This document shows, piece after piece, positions 43,943 to 52,974 of a stretch of 64,000 bases of DNA (its first letter is position 1; the number at the start of each line of letters is the position of its first letter). The stretch spans positions 1 to 64,000 of the forward strand of contig CAZODQ010000007.1 of NCBI GenBank assembly GCA_964578625.1. Direction: 5' to 3'. The stretch is from CAZBSE01 sp964578625. GTDB lineage: Bacteria; Actinomycetota; Humimicrobiia; Humimicrobiales; Humimicrobiaceae. The notes under the pieces were generated by a model. That model searched no databases, was not told where the DNA came from, and saw only the letters and a program-made list of their open reading frames with translations. The translations under genes were made by a program, and so were the position numbers.

Positions 43943-44425
43943 GTGGAAGTTAAAATTAGAGAAATTGAGAAAAAAGATAAACTCTGGATTAAAGGAATAT
44001 TTAAAACTCGCTGGGGAAGCGATTTTGTAATAAGCAGGGGAGAAATATACTATTGCTATGAATTGGATGGTTTTATTGCGGAAATTGGTGGAAAAAGAGA
44101 AGGTTTAATTACCTATAAGATTGGCAGAGGGGATCTTGAGATAGTAAGCTTGGATAGTTTACTGAAAAAAAGGGGAATAGGTACTGCTCTAATAAATAAG
44201 GCCATAGAATTTGCCAAAGAGGTTAAAATAAAAAGGATCTGGCTTATAACTACCAATGACAATATAGATGCAATCAAGTTTTATCAAAAAAGGGGTTTCA
44301 GATTGGTAAAGATATATCCGGAAGCTGTAAATATCTCCAGAAGATTAAAACCTTCTATACCAGAAATAGGGAATTTTGGGATTCCAATCAGAGATGAAAT
44401 TGAATTTGAAAAACGATTAAATTAA
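43943..44425 (+). CDS. GNAT-family N-acetyltransferase
   Basis: 160 residues, GTG start. Seen: IREIEKKDKLWIKGIFKTRW at the N-terminus, LDSLLKKRGIGTALINKAIE (acetyl-CoA loop), IWLITTNDNIDAIKFYQKRG and a C-terminal extension. It is 10 bases after the DraG-like gene and overlaps the convergent archaemetzincin gene by 9 bases. Substrate unknown. Confidence 0.88.
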   Translation: MEVKIREIEKKDKLWIKGIFKTRWGSDFVISRGEIYYCYELDGFIAEIGGKREGLITYKIGRGDLEIVSLDSLLKKRGIGTALINKAIEFAKEVKIKRIWLITTNDNIDAIKFYQKRGFRLVKIYPEAVNISRRLKPSIPEIGNFGIPIRDEIEFEKRLN

Positions 44426-45010
44426 AGGGACTATTTTCTTTAGAATGTTTAAACAATTCGGGCAAAAATTATAATTCTTTTTATCTGTATCCATCAGGGT
44501 GTTTGAAAAATACATAACGCATTTATAATCGGAACAATGCTCGAGTCCCAGAGTATGACCTATTTCATGTACAGCTTCTTTTAATATCCTTTCATTAAAT
44601 ATTTTTTTATCTTCTTTTGCCAGGTAAAGTGTCCGGTTTTTCTCCGCGGAACTGCTTATGGAGCGAGTGTAGAAAAGGGGATTCAGCCTTGCGGTAGATA
44701 TCAAACATATTCTTGGAAAATCTGATGCAAGTCCGAATACAAAGTTCAATTGGGAAACAAATATATCAAGATTGAGTATTGCCAGATTTATGTCCTGAAT
44801 ATTTTTTAAAGAGAGCTTTTTGATTAAGTAATTTAGAATCCTCTCTGAATTATACTGGTTTCTATTCTGATCAAATGAATTCTCCGGTACACTTATTCTA
44901 TATAATACACGTGTTTCTCTTTTGAAAATTTTTTCTAAATTGTCCTGAAGAAATTCAAGTATATTTTCATCTATATTACTTAAAGGGATAATATTTATAA
45001 TATCTGCCAT
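44417..45010 (-). CDS. amzA: Archaemetzincin-like zinc metalloprotease
   Basis: 197 residues with the archaemetzincin signature: HEIGHTLGLEHC (His148, Glu149, His152, His158), Cys159 and Cys164, the Met-turn (Met166), then CPNC (183-186), giving the structural zinc four-cysteine set. It is mainly an archaeal and eukaryotic family with scattered bacterial members. The cytoplasmic protease target is unknown. Confidence 0.92.
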   Translation of the reverse strand: MADIINIIPLSNIDENILEFLQDNLEKIFKRETRVLYRISVPENSFDQNRNQYNSERILNYLIKKLSLKNIQDINLAILNLDIFVSQLNFVFGLASDFPRICLISTARLNPLFYTRSISSSAEKNRTLYLAKEDKKIFNERILKEAVHEIGHTLGLEHCSDYKCVMYFSNTLMDTDKKNYNFCPNCLNILKKIVPLI

Positions 45011-45148
45011 TTTTAAATTTTTTAGCTTATATTGACTGTGCTCATTTTTTTTATTGATTTGATATAACTTTAATATATTATATGGTATAAGATAAAATTT
45101 CTAAAAATCGGGTTCTTCAAGGGCGGACAGGAAAATAAAAAAGGCGAT

Positions 45149-45919
45149 TTAGAACAGTTTCTTTAGAATCCTCAGCATCAGGCCGGGTCTTTGGGTGGAA
45201 TCTTTTAAACAGGTTGAATATAGTTTGATACCTGTAAGAGTAGATGCAACCTGAAGTGCTTTTTCTCTTCCTCCCAGATAGTCTATCAATCCAAGATTCA
45301 GTGCGGCTTTACCGAGGTATGATTTTCCTGATGTAATATCCTGTAAGATCTTATCATCTTTTATGTTCCTGTTTCTTTTTACTTCATCGACAAAATATTC
45401 GTTGAAGGTTTCAATATGTTCATCTATAAATTTCTTTTCCTTTTCTGAAAGCCCGGAATAAGGAGAACCAACTCCTTTATATTCCCCTTTTACAAAGGAA
45501 TCGATTCTGATGCCGATTTTTTTGGCAAGTTCGGAGAGATCGATCCTGTCTGCTCTTGTACCAATTCCGCCGATACTGCTGAGCGGATCAGCTACTATTT
45601 TTTTACAGGCGGATGCAATCCAGTAGGCTCCTGAAGTACCATGTTCGCGTATCTGGGCAACAGTCGGCTTTTTTACTTTCTTTATAGCATCGGCTATCTC
45701 TTTACTTGCATAAGGTGTCCCTCCTGGAGAATCGATTTCAAAAATAAATGCCTTGACTCTTCTATCCCCTACGGCCTGCTGAATGTATTTGACAATATCG
45801 TCGGAGCGTGTGACACCTCCTCCGGTAAAGGGAAGAAGCGGCAGCGGCCCCAGCGAAGATGATTCTCCGGAAAGAATGACGCCCCTTATGGGAATTATTA
45901 TTGCCGTAGGTTTTTTCAT
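45149..45919 (-). CDS. S49-family serine peptidase (SppA-like), without a membrane anchor
   Basis: 256 residues. The S49 fold is seen in VKAFIFEIDSPGGTPYASKE, the nucleophile region REHGTSGAYWIASACKKI (Ser96), PLSSIGGIGTRAD, and the general-base Lys148 in VKGEYKGVGSPYSGLSEKEK. It lacks the N-terminal membrane helix of bacterial SppA and starts directly with KPTAIIIPIRGVI, like the soluble archaeal-type forms. The ATG follows GGGAG. Its role could be degradation of leftover signal peptides (inference). Confidence 0.87.
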   Translation of the reverse strand: MKKPTAIIIPIRGVILSGESSSLGPLPLLPFTGGGVTRSDDIVKYIQQAVGDRRVKAFIFEIDSPGGTPYASKEIADAIKKVKKPTVAQIREHGTSGAYWIASACKKIVADPLSSIGGIGTRADRIDLSELAKKIGIRIDSFVKGEYKGVGSPYSGLSEKEKKFIDEHIETFNEYFVDEVKRNRNIKDDKILQDITSGKSYLGKAALNLGLIDYLGGREKALQVASTLTGIKLYSTCLKDSTQRPGLMLRILKKLF

Positions 45920-46067
45920 TTTAATGCTCCCATTTAATTATAATATATCTATTATACTCCGATAATTAATTATAAGGATATTAGTAATTTTATAAATAAA
46001 CAAATATAATTAAAAATAGTTAGAGATTTTACTCATTAAATATTTTTAGATATGAAATAAAGGAAAT

Positions 46068-47186
46068 ATGCAGAGAAAAACGATAATTGCAGCGGCAATA
46101 CTTGTCATATCGGTGATATGCATTTTTTTTATGGGCCCTCTGAATATATTGGAAGCATATATTCAAAAAGGCTCTTTAGGCGATGGCCCAAGAGACTATT
46201 TGAAGATAGTGCCGGGTACGCAGAAAGCATTATATCTGACCGGATATAATACAGGTAATATTGAAAAAAGAAATGAGATATACAGGTTAGTAGATGAGAC
46301 TGAATTGAACAGTATTGTATTTGATGTCAAGGATGATTGGGGGTATATTGACTATGATACTGATGTTGATTTTGCAAAAGAAATCGGAGCAGATAAGAAT
46401 TACTGTGGAATAGAAATACTGCTGGACGAAATGCGGAGTAGAAAAATCAATAGCATAGCAAGAATGGTTGTTTTTAAAGACAATATACTCCCGAAGGCCA
46501 GACCGGATCTGGCAATTAAAGATTCAAGAACAGGAATGCCGCTTTATTCAGAAGGTTCATACTGGCCTGATATTTACAGTGAAGAGGTGTGGAATTATCA
46601 TATAGAAATTATAAAAGAGCTTGCAGAAAAAGGAGTAAAGGAGATCCAGTTCGATTATATTAGAGCACCAGCGAGGGGAAATATATGCTATGCTGATTAC
46701 ACACATAATACGGGTGATAATTCTAAGGTATGGGCTATAACAAATTTTTTAAAAAAGGTTAGAGAGGAAACAGAAGGTTATGATATAAAAATCTCTGCGG
46801 ACGTTTTTGGATGGACTTTTATAGCAGAGGATGACCAGGGAGTAGGGCAACTTATTGAAGAAATGACACCTTACCTGGATTATATATATCCCATGACCTA
46901 TCCTTCTCATTATAATGCAAATTTCCTTGGTTACAGGGTTCCTGATGAATATCCATATGAAGTGGTAAAATATACTCTTGAAAAGGGCATTTCCAGAATA
47001 AATAATACAAATTGTAAGGTAATTCCCTGGATACAAGCGTTCAGCCTTGGTGTAAGGTACACTGACGTAGAAATCCTTGAGCAGATCAGGGCAGCGGAGG
47101 ATATGGGAATAAAAGGATTCTTATGCTGGAATGCGTTTAATAATTATTATACTGTAGAGAAAGCGTTAATGTTAAGAGATGGATAG
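46068..47186 (+). CDS. DUF4015 putative glycoside hydrolase, membrane-anchored
   Basis: 372 residues: an N-terminal membrane helix (about 5-25), then a TIM-barrel-like domain. Family motifs are LNSIVFDVKDDWGYIDYDT, ARMVVFKDNILPKARPDLAI, GVKEIQFDYIRAP, ISADVFGWTF, LDYIYPMTYPSHY and the terminal IKGFLCWNAFNNY. The DUF4015 domain is related to glycosyl hydrolases; candidate acidic catalytic residues lie in QFDYIR and SADVFG. Substrate unknown, probably envelope or extracellular polysaccharide. Confidence 0.88.
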   Translation: MQRKTIIAAAILVISVICIFFMGPLNILEAYIQKGSLGDGPRDYLKIVPGTQKALYLTGYNTGNIEKRNEIYRLVDETELNSIVFDVKDDWGYIDYDTDVDFAKEIGADKNYCGIEILLDEMRSRKINSIARMVVFKDNILPKARPDLAIKDSRTGMPLYSEGSYWPDIYSEEVWNYHIEIIKELAEKGVKEIQFDYIRAPARGNICYADYTHNTGDNSKVWAITNFLKKVREETEGYDIKISADVFGWTFIAEDDQGVGQLIEEMTPYLDYIYPMTYPSHYNANFLGYRVPDEYPYEVVKYTLEKGISRINNTNCKVIPWIQAFSLGVRYTDVEILEQIRAAEDMGIKGFLCWNAFNNYYTVEKALMLRDG

Positions 47187-47241
47187 TGATGTGATATATT
47201 TTATTTTATAAATCAGACTTTAAATCTATGGAGGTTATTAA

Positions 47242-48162
47242 ATGGAGATTCGGGAAAAATTTAATTTTGGGGGATGGGAGAACTGTATATGTATGACTGA
47301 TGGAGAAGTCGAAGTAGTAGTTACAACTGATGTAGGACCAAGGATTGTTCGTTTTGGGTTTGTGGGTGATAAGAATATTTTCGGAGAGGTAAAGGAGCAA
47401 CAGGGAAAAACGGGGGGAGATGAGTGGATGTCATATGGAGGTCATAGGTTTTGGCATTCGCCTGAAGTTAGATCCCGTACATATTATCCTGATAACAATC
47501 CTGTAAACTATATATGGAATGGAGAGACTCTCAAACTTACCCAGAACATTGAGGAAACGACCGGTGTTCAAAAGGAAATAGAAATAAATTTAGTATCAGG
47601 CAGAAATGGCGTCAGAGTGCTGCACAGGCTGATAAACTATAACCTATGGGAAATAGAAGTTGCGCCATGGGCTCTTTCTGTGATGGCACAGGGAGGAAGG
47701 GCTGTAATACCCCATGAGCCGTACCAGTCATGGGAGGAAAATATTCTTCCGGTAAGACCTCTCGTCCTTTGGAGTTATACGGAAATGAAAGATCCCAGAT
47801 GGATCTGGGGTAATAAGTTCATACAGTTGAAACATGACCCGGAATCAAAAACCTGCCAGAAAATTGGTGTTCTAAATACACTTGGCTGGATGACATATTA
47901 CCTTGATGGCAGGATTTTTATAAAAAGGTATGATTACGATTCAAAATTGAAGTATCCTGATTTTGGAGTAAATACAGAAGTTTATACTGATAAAAGTATA
48001 CTGGAGCTTGAGACATTAGGCGGTTTAGGGAAAATACCGCCAGAGGGTTCTGTTGATCATATTGAAAACTGGTTTTTATTTAGAGATATCCTTGAGGAAG
48101 ATGAAAAGTCCCTTGAAAGTAAGTTAATTCCATTGATAAAAAAGACAGACACGAGTTCCTAA
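47242..48162 (+). CDS. DUF4380 protein, galactose-mutarotase-like fold
   Basis: 306 residues. Seen: VVVTTDVGPRIVRFGFVGDK, SYGGHRFWHSPEVRSRTYYP and APWALSVMAQGGRAVIPHEP. The pattern fits DUF4380 proteins, which resemble aldose epimerases in fold. GTP or ATP motifs are absent. The ATG follows GGAGG. It comes 55 bases after the DUF4015 gene; a shared carbohydrate role is possible. Confidence 0.82.
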   Translation: MEIREKFNFGGWENCICMTDGEVEVVVTTDVGPRIVRFGFVGDKNIFGEVKEQQGKTGGDEWMSYGGHRFWHSPEVRSRTYYPDNNPVNYIWNGETLKLTQNIEETTGVQKEIEINLVSGRNGVRVLHRLINYNLWEIEVAPWALSVMAQGGRAVIPHEPYQSWEENILPVRPLVLWSYTEMKDPRWIWGNKFIQLKHDPESKTCQKIGVLNTLGWMTYYLDGRIFIKRYDYDSKLKYPDFGVNTEVYTDKSILELETLGGLGKIPPEGSVDHIENWFLFRDILEEDEKSLESKLIPLIKKTDTSS

Positions 48163-48298
48163 AAGGCTGTATTCAGAAAAAAGCTTTATATAAAATATAA
48201 TGAAATATAAAATCTATTGATTGTATTTTCTGTTTTATTATAATTCGAAGCCCTGGCCGGCTTTAGCATTTCCGCTTTACTGATATTTTTATTTCTTA

Positions 48299-48394
48299 TC
48301 ATTTATTTCTTCTTTGCCATCTTGTTTTTTTAAGCATTTTCTTATGCTTCTTTTTCCTCATTTTTCTTTTTCTCTTTTTAACAACTGAGCTCAT
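48299..48394 (-). CDS. bS22-type (AURKAIP1/COX24 domain) ribosomal small-subunit protein, 31 residues
   Basis: Very small gene: MSSVVKKRKRKMRKKKHKKM then LKKTRWQRRNK, ending in TGA. Sequence and length match the actinobacterial bS22 / AURKAIP1-COX24 family (VKKRRKRM..KKHRKLLRKTR.QRR pattern). The ATG follows AAGGAAG at 5 bases, and an extended -10 box lies about 65 bases upstream. It diverges from nrdJ. Confidence 0.85.
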   Translation of the reverse strand: MSSVVKKRKRKMRKKKHKKMLKKTRWQRRNK

Positions 48395-48458
48395 AATACT
48401 TCCTTAAAGATTAATTTATTTATAAAATTTATAAAACCATTCCGATATCAGGTAAGCT

Positions 48459-48467
48459 ATTATACCA
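48459..48467 (-). promoter_or_regulatory. Extended -10 promoter element for the bS22-type gene
   Basis: On the minus strand TGGTATAAT, a perfect extended -10 element, about 65 bases before the ATG. The -35 position (TACAAT) is poor, as is usual with extended -10 promoters. Confidence 0.5.
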
Positions 48468-48614
48468 GAAATGACTCTTATATTGTATTTATAATTAAAG
48501 AAATTATATATTGAATATATAAATGTGAGAAACTGCAGGATGAATGATTTTTTTATCAGAATTGTGATTTGGATGGTGAGAATACCAATAATTTTAAGTA
48601 AAAAAGGGTTTTTA

Positions 48615-48666
48615 TTGACATACAACATATAGTGTACTAATATATTAAATATACAATATAGTGAGT
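48615..48666 (+). promoter_or_regulatory. nrdJ promoter with a pair of NrdR-box-like operators
   Basis: Perfect TTGACA (48615-48620), a 17-base spacer and TAATAT (48638-48643). Two sites fit the NrdR box acaCwAtATaTwGtgt: ATACAACATATAGTGT (48620-48635, 14 of 16) and ATACAATATAGTGAGT (48651-48666, 13 of 16). Their starts are 31 bases apart, the three-turn spacing known for NrdR box pairs. The first fills the promoter spacer. nrdR is in the window at 60.4 kb. The 5' leader would be about 190 bases. Confidence 0.65.
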
Positions 48667-48837
48667 TAATATAGGTCTCCTGGTGTAATATTATTCTTAT
48701 AAAGGTAAAAATGATGCAATTTACTTTATTGAGGCTTTTTGTCCCCTCTGTAGGAAATGGTATCAGGATAAAAAACATTTGCAGGAGGACTGGCAAGGTT
48801 TTAGAATATTAATTAAATGAACTGGAGGTATTAATTA

Positions 48838-51800
48838 ATGAAAGAGATTAAGGAATCAAATAAAAAGAGTCTGAATGATTATTACCTCAATAAAAAAATC
48901 GACCTGTCTGAAAATGCCATAAGGGTACTGGAGAGAAGGTATTTAAAAAGGGATGAAGAAGGAGTCCTTTTAGAAAAACCGCTGGATATGTTTATAAGAG
49001 TGGCAAGAAATATAGCATCTGCAGAAGAGAAATATGGAAAGACAGAACAGGAAATAAAAGATCTGGAGAAGCAATTTTTTGATATCATGGCAGATCTTGA
49101 CTTTCTTCCAAATTCCCCAACACTTATGAATGCCGGAAAAGAACTTCAGCAGCTGGCTGCCTGCTTTGTTCTTCCTGTAGGGGATTCCATGAACGCTATT
49201 TTTGAAGCACTGAAGGAAACTGCGCTGATCCAGAAATCAGGCGGCGGTGTCGGTTATTCATTCTCTAATATAAGGCCTAAAAACGATGTGGTTCTTTCCA
49301 CAAAAGGGGTTTCAAGCGGGCCGATATCTTTTATGACTGTTTTTAATGCTGCTACTGATACCATAAAGCAGGGCGGGACCAGAAGAGGCGCGAATATGGG
49401 GATACTGAGGGTGGACCATCCTGATATTCTGGATTTCATTACCTCAAAGGACAATAATAAAAAATTGACCAATTTTAATATTTCTGTGGGAATTACCGAA
49501 ACATTTATGAAAGCGGTGGAAAATGATGATGAGTATGAAATTATAAACCCCCGGACTAAAGAGGTAGTGGATAAGTACAAAGCGCGAGAGGTATTCGGAA
49601 AAATTGTGGAACATGCATGGAAGAATGGTGACCCCGGCATCATATTTTTAGACAGATTAAATAAAGATAATCCCACTCCTGACCTGGGGCAGATCGAGAG
49701 TACTAATCCATGTGTTTCAGGCCAGACTCTGATTTCTACTGACAATGGGTTTATTAGAGCTGAAGAGCTGCATAAAAAAGTTAAAGCTGGCGAGAATGTA
49801 AAAATAATTTTTGACAAAAGAGCACTGGAATACAAGTTATTAGGCCAGTTTGCAGATAAAAATCTGGATATTTTAAGCAGTGGGAATATAAGGTCCTGGG
49901 AAAGAGGAAAGAAAGAGACCTACAGATTGACTACTTATTCAGGTTACAGTCTTGAAGCTACAGCAGATCACAAAGTGCTGACTGAAAGTGGATACAAGAG
50001 ACTGGGAGAACTTGAAAAAGGCGATGAAGTATTAATTCAATCCCTGGGCAAATTTACTCTACAAAAGAAAATATTTAATAATGGAAAAGTAAAAAAATTG
50101 AACAATTTTACGAAAAGAAAGACTTTAAGTCTCCCTGAATGCTGGTCCGGTGAATTGGGAGAGGTTTTAGGCTGGTTAATCGGTGATGGATGGCTAAGAG
50201 AAGACAGGGCCGGATTTACTTTCGGGCACAAAGATAAGAAAGTTGCTTCATATTTTAACAGAATAATAAGCGAGTGGTATAACTGTGATATAAAGGAAAT
50301 AATAAGAGATAACGGGGTAATCCACCTTTCTTATCATTCAAAGGGATTTATTGAGTTCTTTAAAGAATTAGGAGTAAAAGTACATACCTCACGCTATAAG
50401 GAAGTCCCTGCAAGTTTATTAGGTGCTCCCAAAGAAGCTGTAATTGGATTTTTAAGGGGAGTTTTTAGCGCAGACGGCAATGTTGATGATACGGACGGGA
50501 CTATAAAAGTGAGCTCCTCTTCTAAAAAATTACTTCAGGGCACCCAGGTACTGCTGCTGAATCTGGGAATCAAATCCAATATTCTGGTAAGGAAGTATTC
50601 TTTCTCTAAAAATTTTTCTTATATCACTAAAAGCGGGGAACACAGAGACTATAAAGCAAAAAGTGATAATTACTTCGAGCTGTTCATATCAGGCGGTGTG
50701 TCCAAGAGGAGATTTAAAAATGAGATAGGTTTCCTGGTGGAAAGAAAGAATAGATTGCTGGATTCATTTAAATTTGAAAAATTATCTTCTGATAATTACT
50801 ACAATAAATTTATAGATAAGGTAGAAAGAGTAGAATATATAGGTAAAAAAGAAGTTTTTGATTTTAATGAACCCATAAGCAATTCTTATATTGCAAATGG
50901 GGTTGTGGTCAGAAACTGCGGCGAACAGCCCCTCCTTCCATATGAGGCATGCAATCTTGGATCAATTAATCTTGCACATATGGTAAAAGAGGAAGAGGGT
51001 ATGGTAAAGGTAGATTTCGGCCGGTTAAAAAGGATAGTCCGTATTGCTGTGAGGTTTTTAGATAATGTTATTGATATGAGCAGGTATCCGCTGGACAAAA
51101 TAAATAAAATGGCTCACGGGAACAGAAAGATAGGACTGGGAGTAATGGGATATGCCGACCTGCTTATAATGCTCGGGATTCCCTATGACAGTGAAGAAGC
51201 TCTTGAACTTGCACAGAAAATAATGAGTTTTATACAGGATGAATCCAAAGACGCATCAAGGGGACTGGCAAGGGAGAAAGGTGTATTTCCGAACTTTAAA
51301 GGCAGTATATATAATGGTCCCGATGGTTATGAGATAAGGAATGCCACTACTACAACTATTGCCCCCACCGGAACTTTAAGTATTATTGCTGATTGCTCAA
51401 GCGGGGTGGAACCGCTATTTGCCATATCTTTTGTCAAAAATGTTATGGACAATGACAGGCTTGTAGAAGTCAATAAATATTTTAAAAAGATTGCAGCTGA
51501 TGAAGACTTTTACAGCAAGGAGTTAATGGAGAGAATAGCGGAAACCGGGAACCTGAAAGAGAACAGCGATATTCCCTCAAAGTACAAGAGGATATTTATT
51601 ACTGCACATGAAATATCACCAAAATGGCATGTAAGGACTCAGGCAGCTTTTCAGAAGTTTGTGGACAATGCGGTATCCAAGACGGTTAATTTTCCTAATG
51701 ATGCTACAGCCGGTGATGTAGAAGATGTTTATATGCTTGCATACAGACTGGGATGCAAGGGCATAACTATCTACAGGGATAAGAGCAGGGAAAGTCAGGT

Positions 51801-52401
51801 GCTTCAGGTAGAGGGGAAGAAAAAAGGGAAAAAAGATGTGTTAAAAAATATTACTGTCGGGGAAGGAACTGAAAAGAAGGTAAAAAGCTCTTCTGAAGAA
51901 GATTTGAAATATGAAGATAAAGTAGAAGAAAGAAAATTAAAACCCAGACAAAGACCTGAGGTTACCTACGGCATGACTAAAAAATATAAAATAGGAAATT
52001 GCGGGAAACTTTATGTAACTGTAAACTCGGATGAAAACGGAATCTGTGAGGTATTTATAAATACCGGAGAGGAAGGCTGTACTGCTTTGACCGAAGCTGT
52101 GGGCAGGCTTATAAGTATCGCCATTAGATCGGGCATCGATATAGAGTCTGTAAAGAGGCAGGTAGAGGGAATAAGATGCATAACCTGTATTGCGGATTCG
52201 GAGACGTATGTTCTTTCCTGCCCTGATGCAATGGGTAAAACTATAGATTTTTATTTAAATGGATCCAATAAGTTTGATCTCGGCATAACCAATGGTCCCA
52301 GGTCTGTTATGATATGTCCAGAGGAGGGATGCAGCGGAATAATGGAACCCGAAGGCGGCTGTTATGTCTGCAGGAACTGCGGTTACTCCAAGTGTTCTTG
52401 A
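48838..52401 (+). CDS. nrdJ: Adenosylcobalamin-dependent (class II) ribonucleotide reductase NrdJ, containing an intein
   Basis: Reduces ribonucleotides to deoxyribonucleotides using vitamin B12. The precursor has 1187 residues; removing the intein leaves 785. Seen: an N-terminal region with NSPTLMNAGKELQQLAACFV, GGGVGYSFSNIRP, GGTRRGANMGIL, the split motif TNP...CGEQPLLPYEACNLGSINL, ATTTTIAPTGTLSIIADCSSGVEP and GCKGITIYRDKSR. C-terminal parts are a TSCPD domain (CTALTEAVGRLISIAIRSG) and a zinc ribbon (CPEEGC...CYVCRNCGYSKC). The ATG follows GGAGG. An NrdR-type operator pair lies upstream. Confidence 0.97.
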   Translation: MKEIKESNKKSLNDYYLNKKIDLSENAIRVLERRYLKRDEEGVLLEKPLDMFIRVARNIASAEEKYGKTEQEIKDLEKQFFDIMADLDFLPNSPTLMNAGKELQQLAACFVLPVGDSMNAIFEALKETALIQKSGGGVGYSFSNIRPKNDVVLSTKGVSSGPISFMTVFNAATDTIKQGGTRRGANMGILRVDHPDILDFITSKDNNKKLTNFNISVGITETFMKAVENDDEYEIINPRTKEVVDKYKAREVFGKIVEHAWKNGDPGIIFLDRLNKDNPTPDLGQIESTNPCVSGQTLISTDNGFIRAEELHKKVKAGENVKIIFDKRALEYKLLGQFADKNLDILSSGNIRSWERGKKETYRLTTYSGYSLEATADHKVLTESGYKRLGELEKGDEVLIQSLGKFTLQKKIFNNGKVKKLNNFTKRKTLSLPECWSGELGEVLGWLIGDGWLREDRAGFTFGHKDKKVASYFNRIISEWYNCDIKEIIRDNGVIHLSYHSKGFIEFFKELGVKVHTSRYKEVPASLLGAPKEAVIGFLRGVFSADGNVDDTDGTIKVSSSSKKLLQGTQVLLLNLGIKSNILVRKYSFSKNFSYITKSGEHRDYKAKSDNYFELFISGGVSKRRFKNEIGFLVERKNRLLDSFKFEKLSSDNYYNKFIDKVERVEYIGKKEVFDFNEPISNSYIANGVVVRNCGEQPLLPYEACNLGSINLAHMVKEEEGMVKVDFGRLKRIVRIAVRFLDNVIDMSRYPLDKINKMAHGNRKIGLGVMGYADLLIMLGIPYDSEEALELAQKIMSFIQDESKDASRGLAREKGVFPNFKGSIYNGPDGYEIRNATTTTIAPTGTLSIIADCSSGVEPLFAISFVKNVMDNDRLVEVNKYFKKIAADEDFYSKELMERIAETGNLKENSDIPSKYKRIFITAHEISPKWHVRTQAAFQKFVDNAVSKTVNFPNDATAGDVEDVYMLAYRLGCKGITIYRDKSRESQVLQVEGKKKGKKDVLKNITVGEGTEKKVKSSSEEDLKYEDKVEERKLKPRQRPEVTYGMTKKYKIGNCGKLYVTVNSDENGICEVFINTGEEGCTALTEAVGRLISIAIRSGIDIESVKRQVEGIRCITCIADSETYVLSCPDAMGKTIDFYLNGSNKFDLGITNGPRSVMICPEEGCSGIMEPEGGCYVCRNCGYSKCS
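49711..50916 (+). other. Intein with LAGLIDADG homing endonuclease in NrdJ
   Basis: 402 residues (precursor 292-693), inserted between TNP and CGEQ. It starts with the splicing Cys (CVSGQTLISTDNGFIRAEEL, block A), has block B in LEATADHKVLTESGYKRL, two endonuclease motifs (LGWLIGDGW at 445-453, LRGVFSADG ending at 547), and ends FNEPISNSYIANGVVVRN followed by Cys+1. The residue before the terminal Asn is Arg where most inteins have His. All splicing nucleophiles (Cys1, Asn402, Cys+1) are present. Confidence 0.95.
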
Positions 52402-52410
52402 TCTATATTT

Positions 52411-52950
52411 TTATTCTTTTAAAATCTTTTCGAGAGATGACAGGTAAATATCATAATCTCCTCTGGTAAATAAGACCATTCTCACAAGATTTATTTCCGG
52501 GTGTTCTTTTAAGAAATTGACAATAGTCTTAAGAGCGATTTTAGATGCTTTTTCCACAGGGTAACCAAAGATCCCGGTACTTATTGAGGGAAAAGAAATG
52601 CTGCTAATATTGTTTTGGGAAGCTAAAAGCAGGCTGTTTCTATAGCAATTTTTAAGTTTTTCAGCATCATCTTTGCTACCGCTGTATACGGGACCTACCG
52701 TATGGATTACATATTTTGCACTGAGGTTATACCCTCTGGTAAGCTTGGCTTGGCCGGTATTGCAAATCCCAAGAGTCTTGCATTCTTCCCACAGCTTCGG
52801 CCCGGCTGCTCTATGAATAGCACCTGCTACTCCGCCCCCGGGAGCAAGCTGCCTGTTTGCAGCATTGACCACTGCATCTGTATCCTGTCTGGTTATATCA
52901 CCTACCGTAAGTTCCAGAATTGACTTTTCGATTTTTTGTTTAGCAGACAT
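52411..52950 (-). CDS. Macro-domain protein, ADP-ribose or O-acetyl-ADP-ribose hydrolase-like
   Basis: 179 residues. The macro signature is complete: LTVGDITRQDTDAVVNAANR, APGGGVAGAIHRAAG, TGQAKLTRGYNLSAKYVIHT, VGPVYSG and SISFPSISTGIFGYPVEKAS. This resembles MacroD-type/YmdB enzymes that remove ADP-ribose from acidic residues or deacetylate O-acetyl-ADP-ribose. It converges on nrdJ with 9 bases between. Confidence 0.94.
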   Translation of the reverse strand: MSAKQKIEKSILELTVGDITRQDTDAVVNAANRQLAPGGGVAGAIHRAAGPKLWEECKTLGICNTGQAKLTRGYNLSAKYVIHTVGPVYSGSKDDAEKLKNCYRNSLLLASQNNISSISFPSISTGIFGYPVEKASKIALKTIVNFLKEHPEINLVRMVLFTRGDYDIYLSSLEKILKE

Positions 52951-52974
52951 GGTTGGTTATTTTTATAAATTAAA

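Noticed and set aside
48671..48690. B12-box-like CCAGGAGACCT on the minus strand near nrdJ
   Set aside because: Attractive because NrdJ uses cobalamin, but it is on the wrong strand for nrdJ and the other conserved parts of a cobalamin riboswitch are missing.
48416..48796. 126-codon leftward open frame between the bS22-type gene and nrdJ
   Set aside because: It covers both the nrdJ promoter with its NrdR boxes and the extended -10 element of the bS22-type gene, is low-complexity (Ile, Phe, Tyr, Lys), and matches no family known to me.
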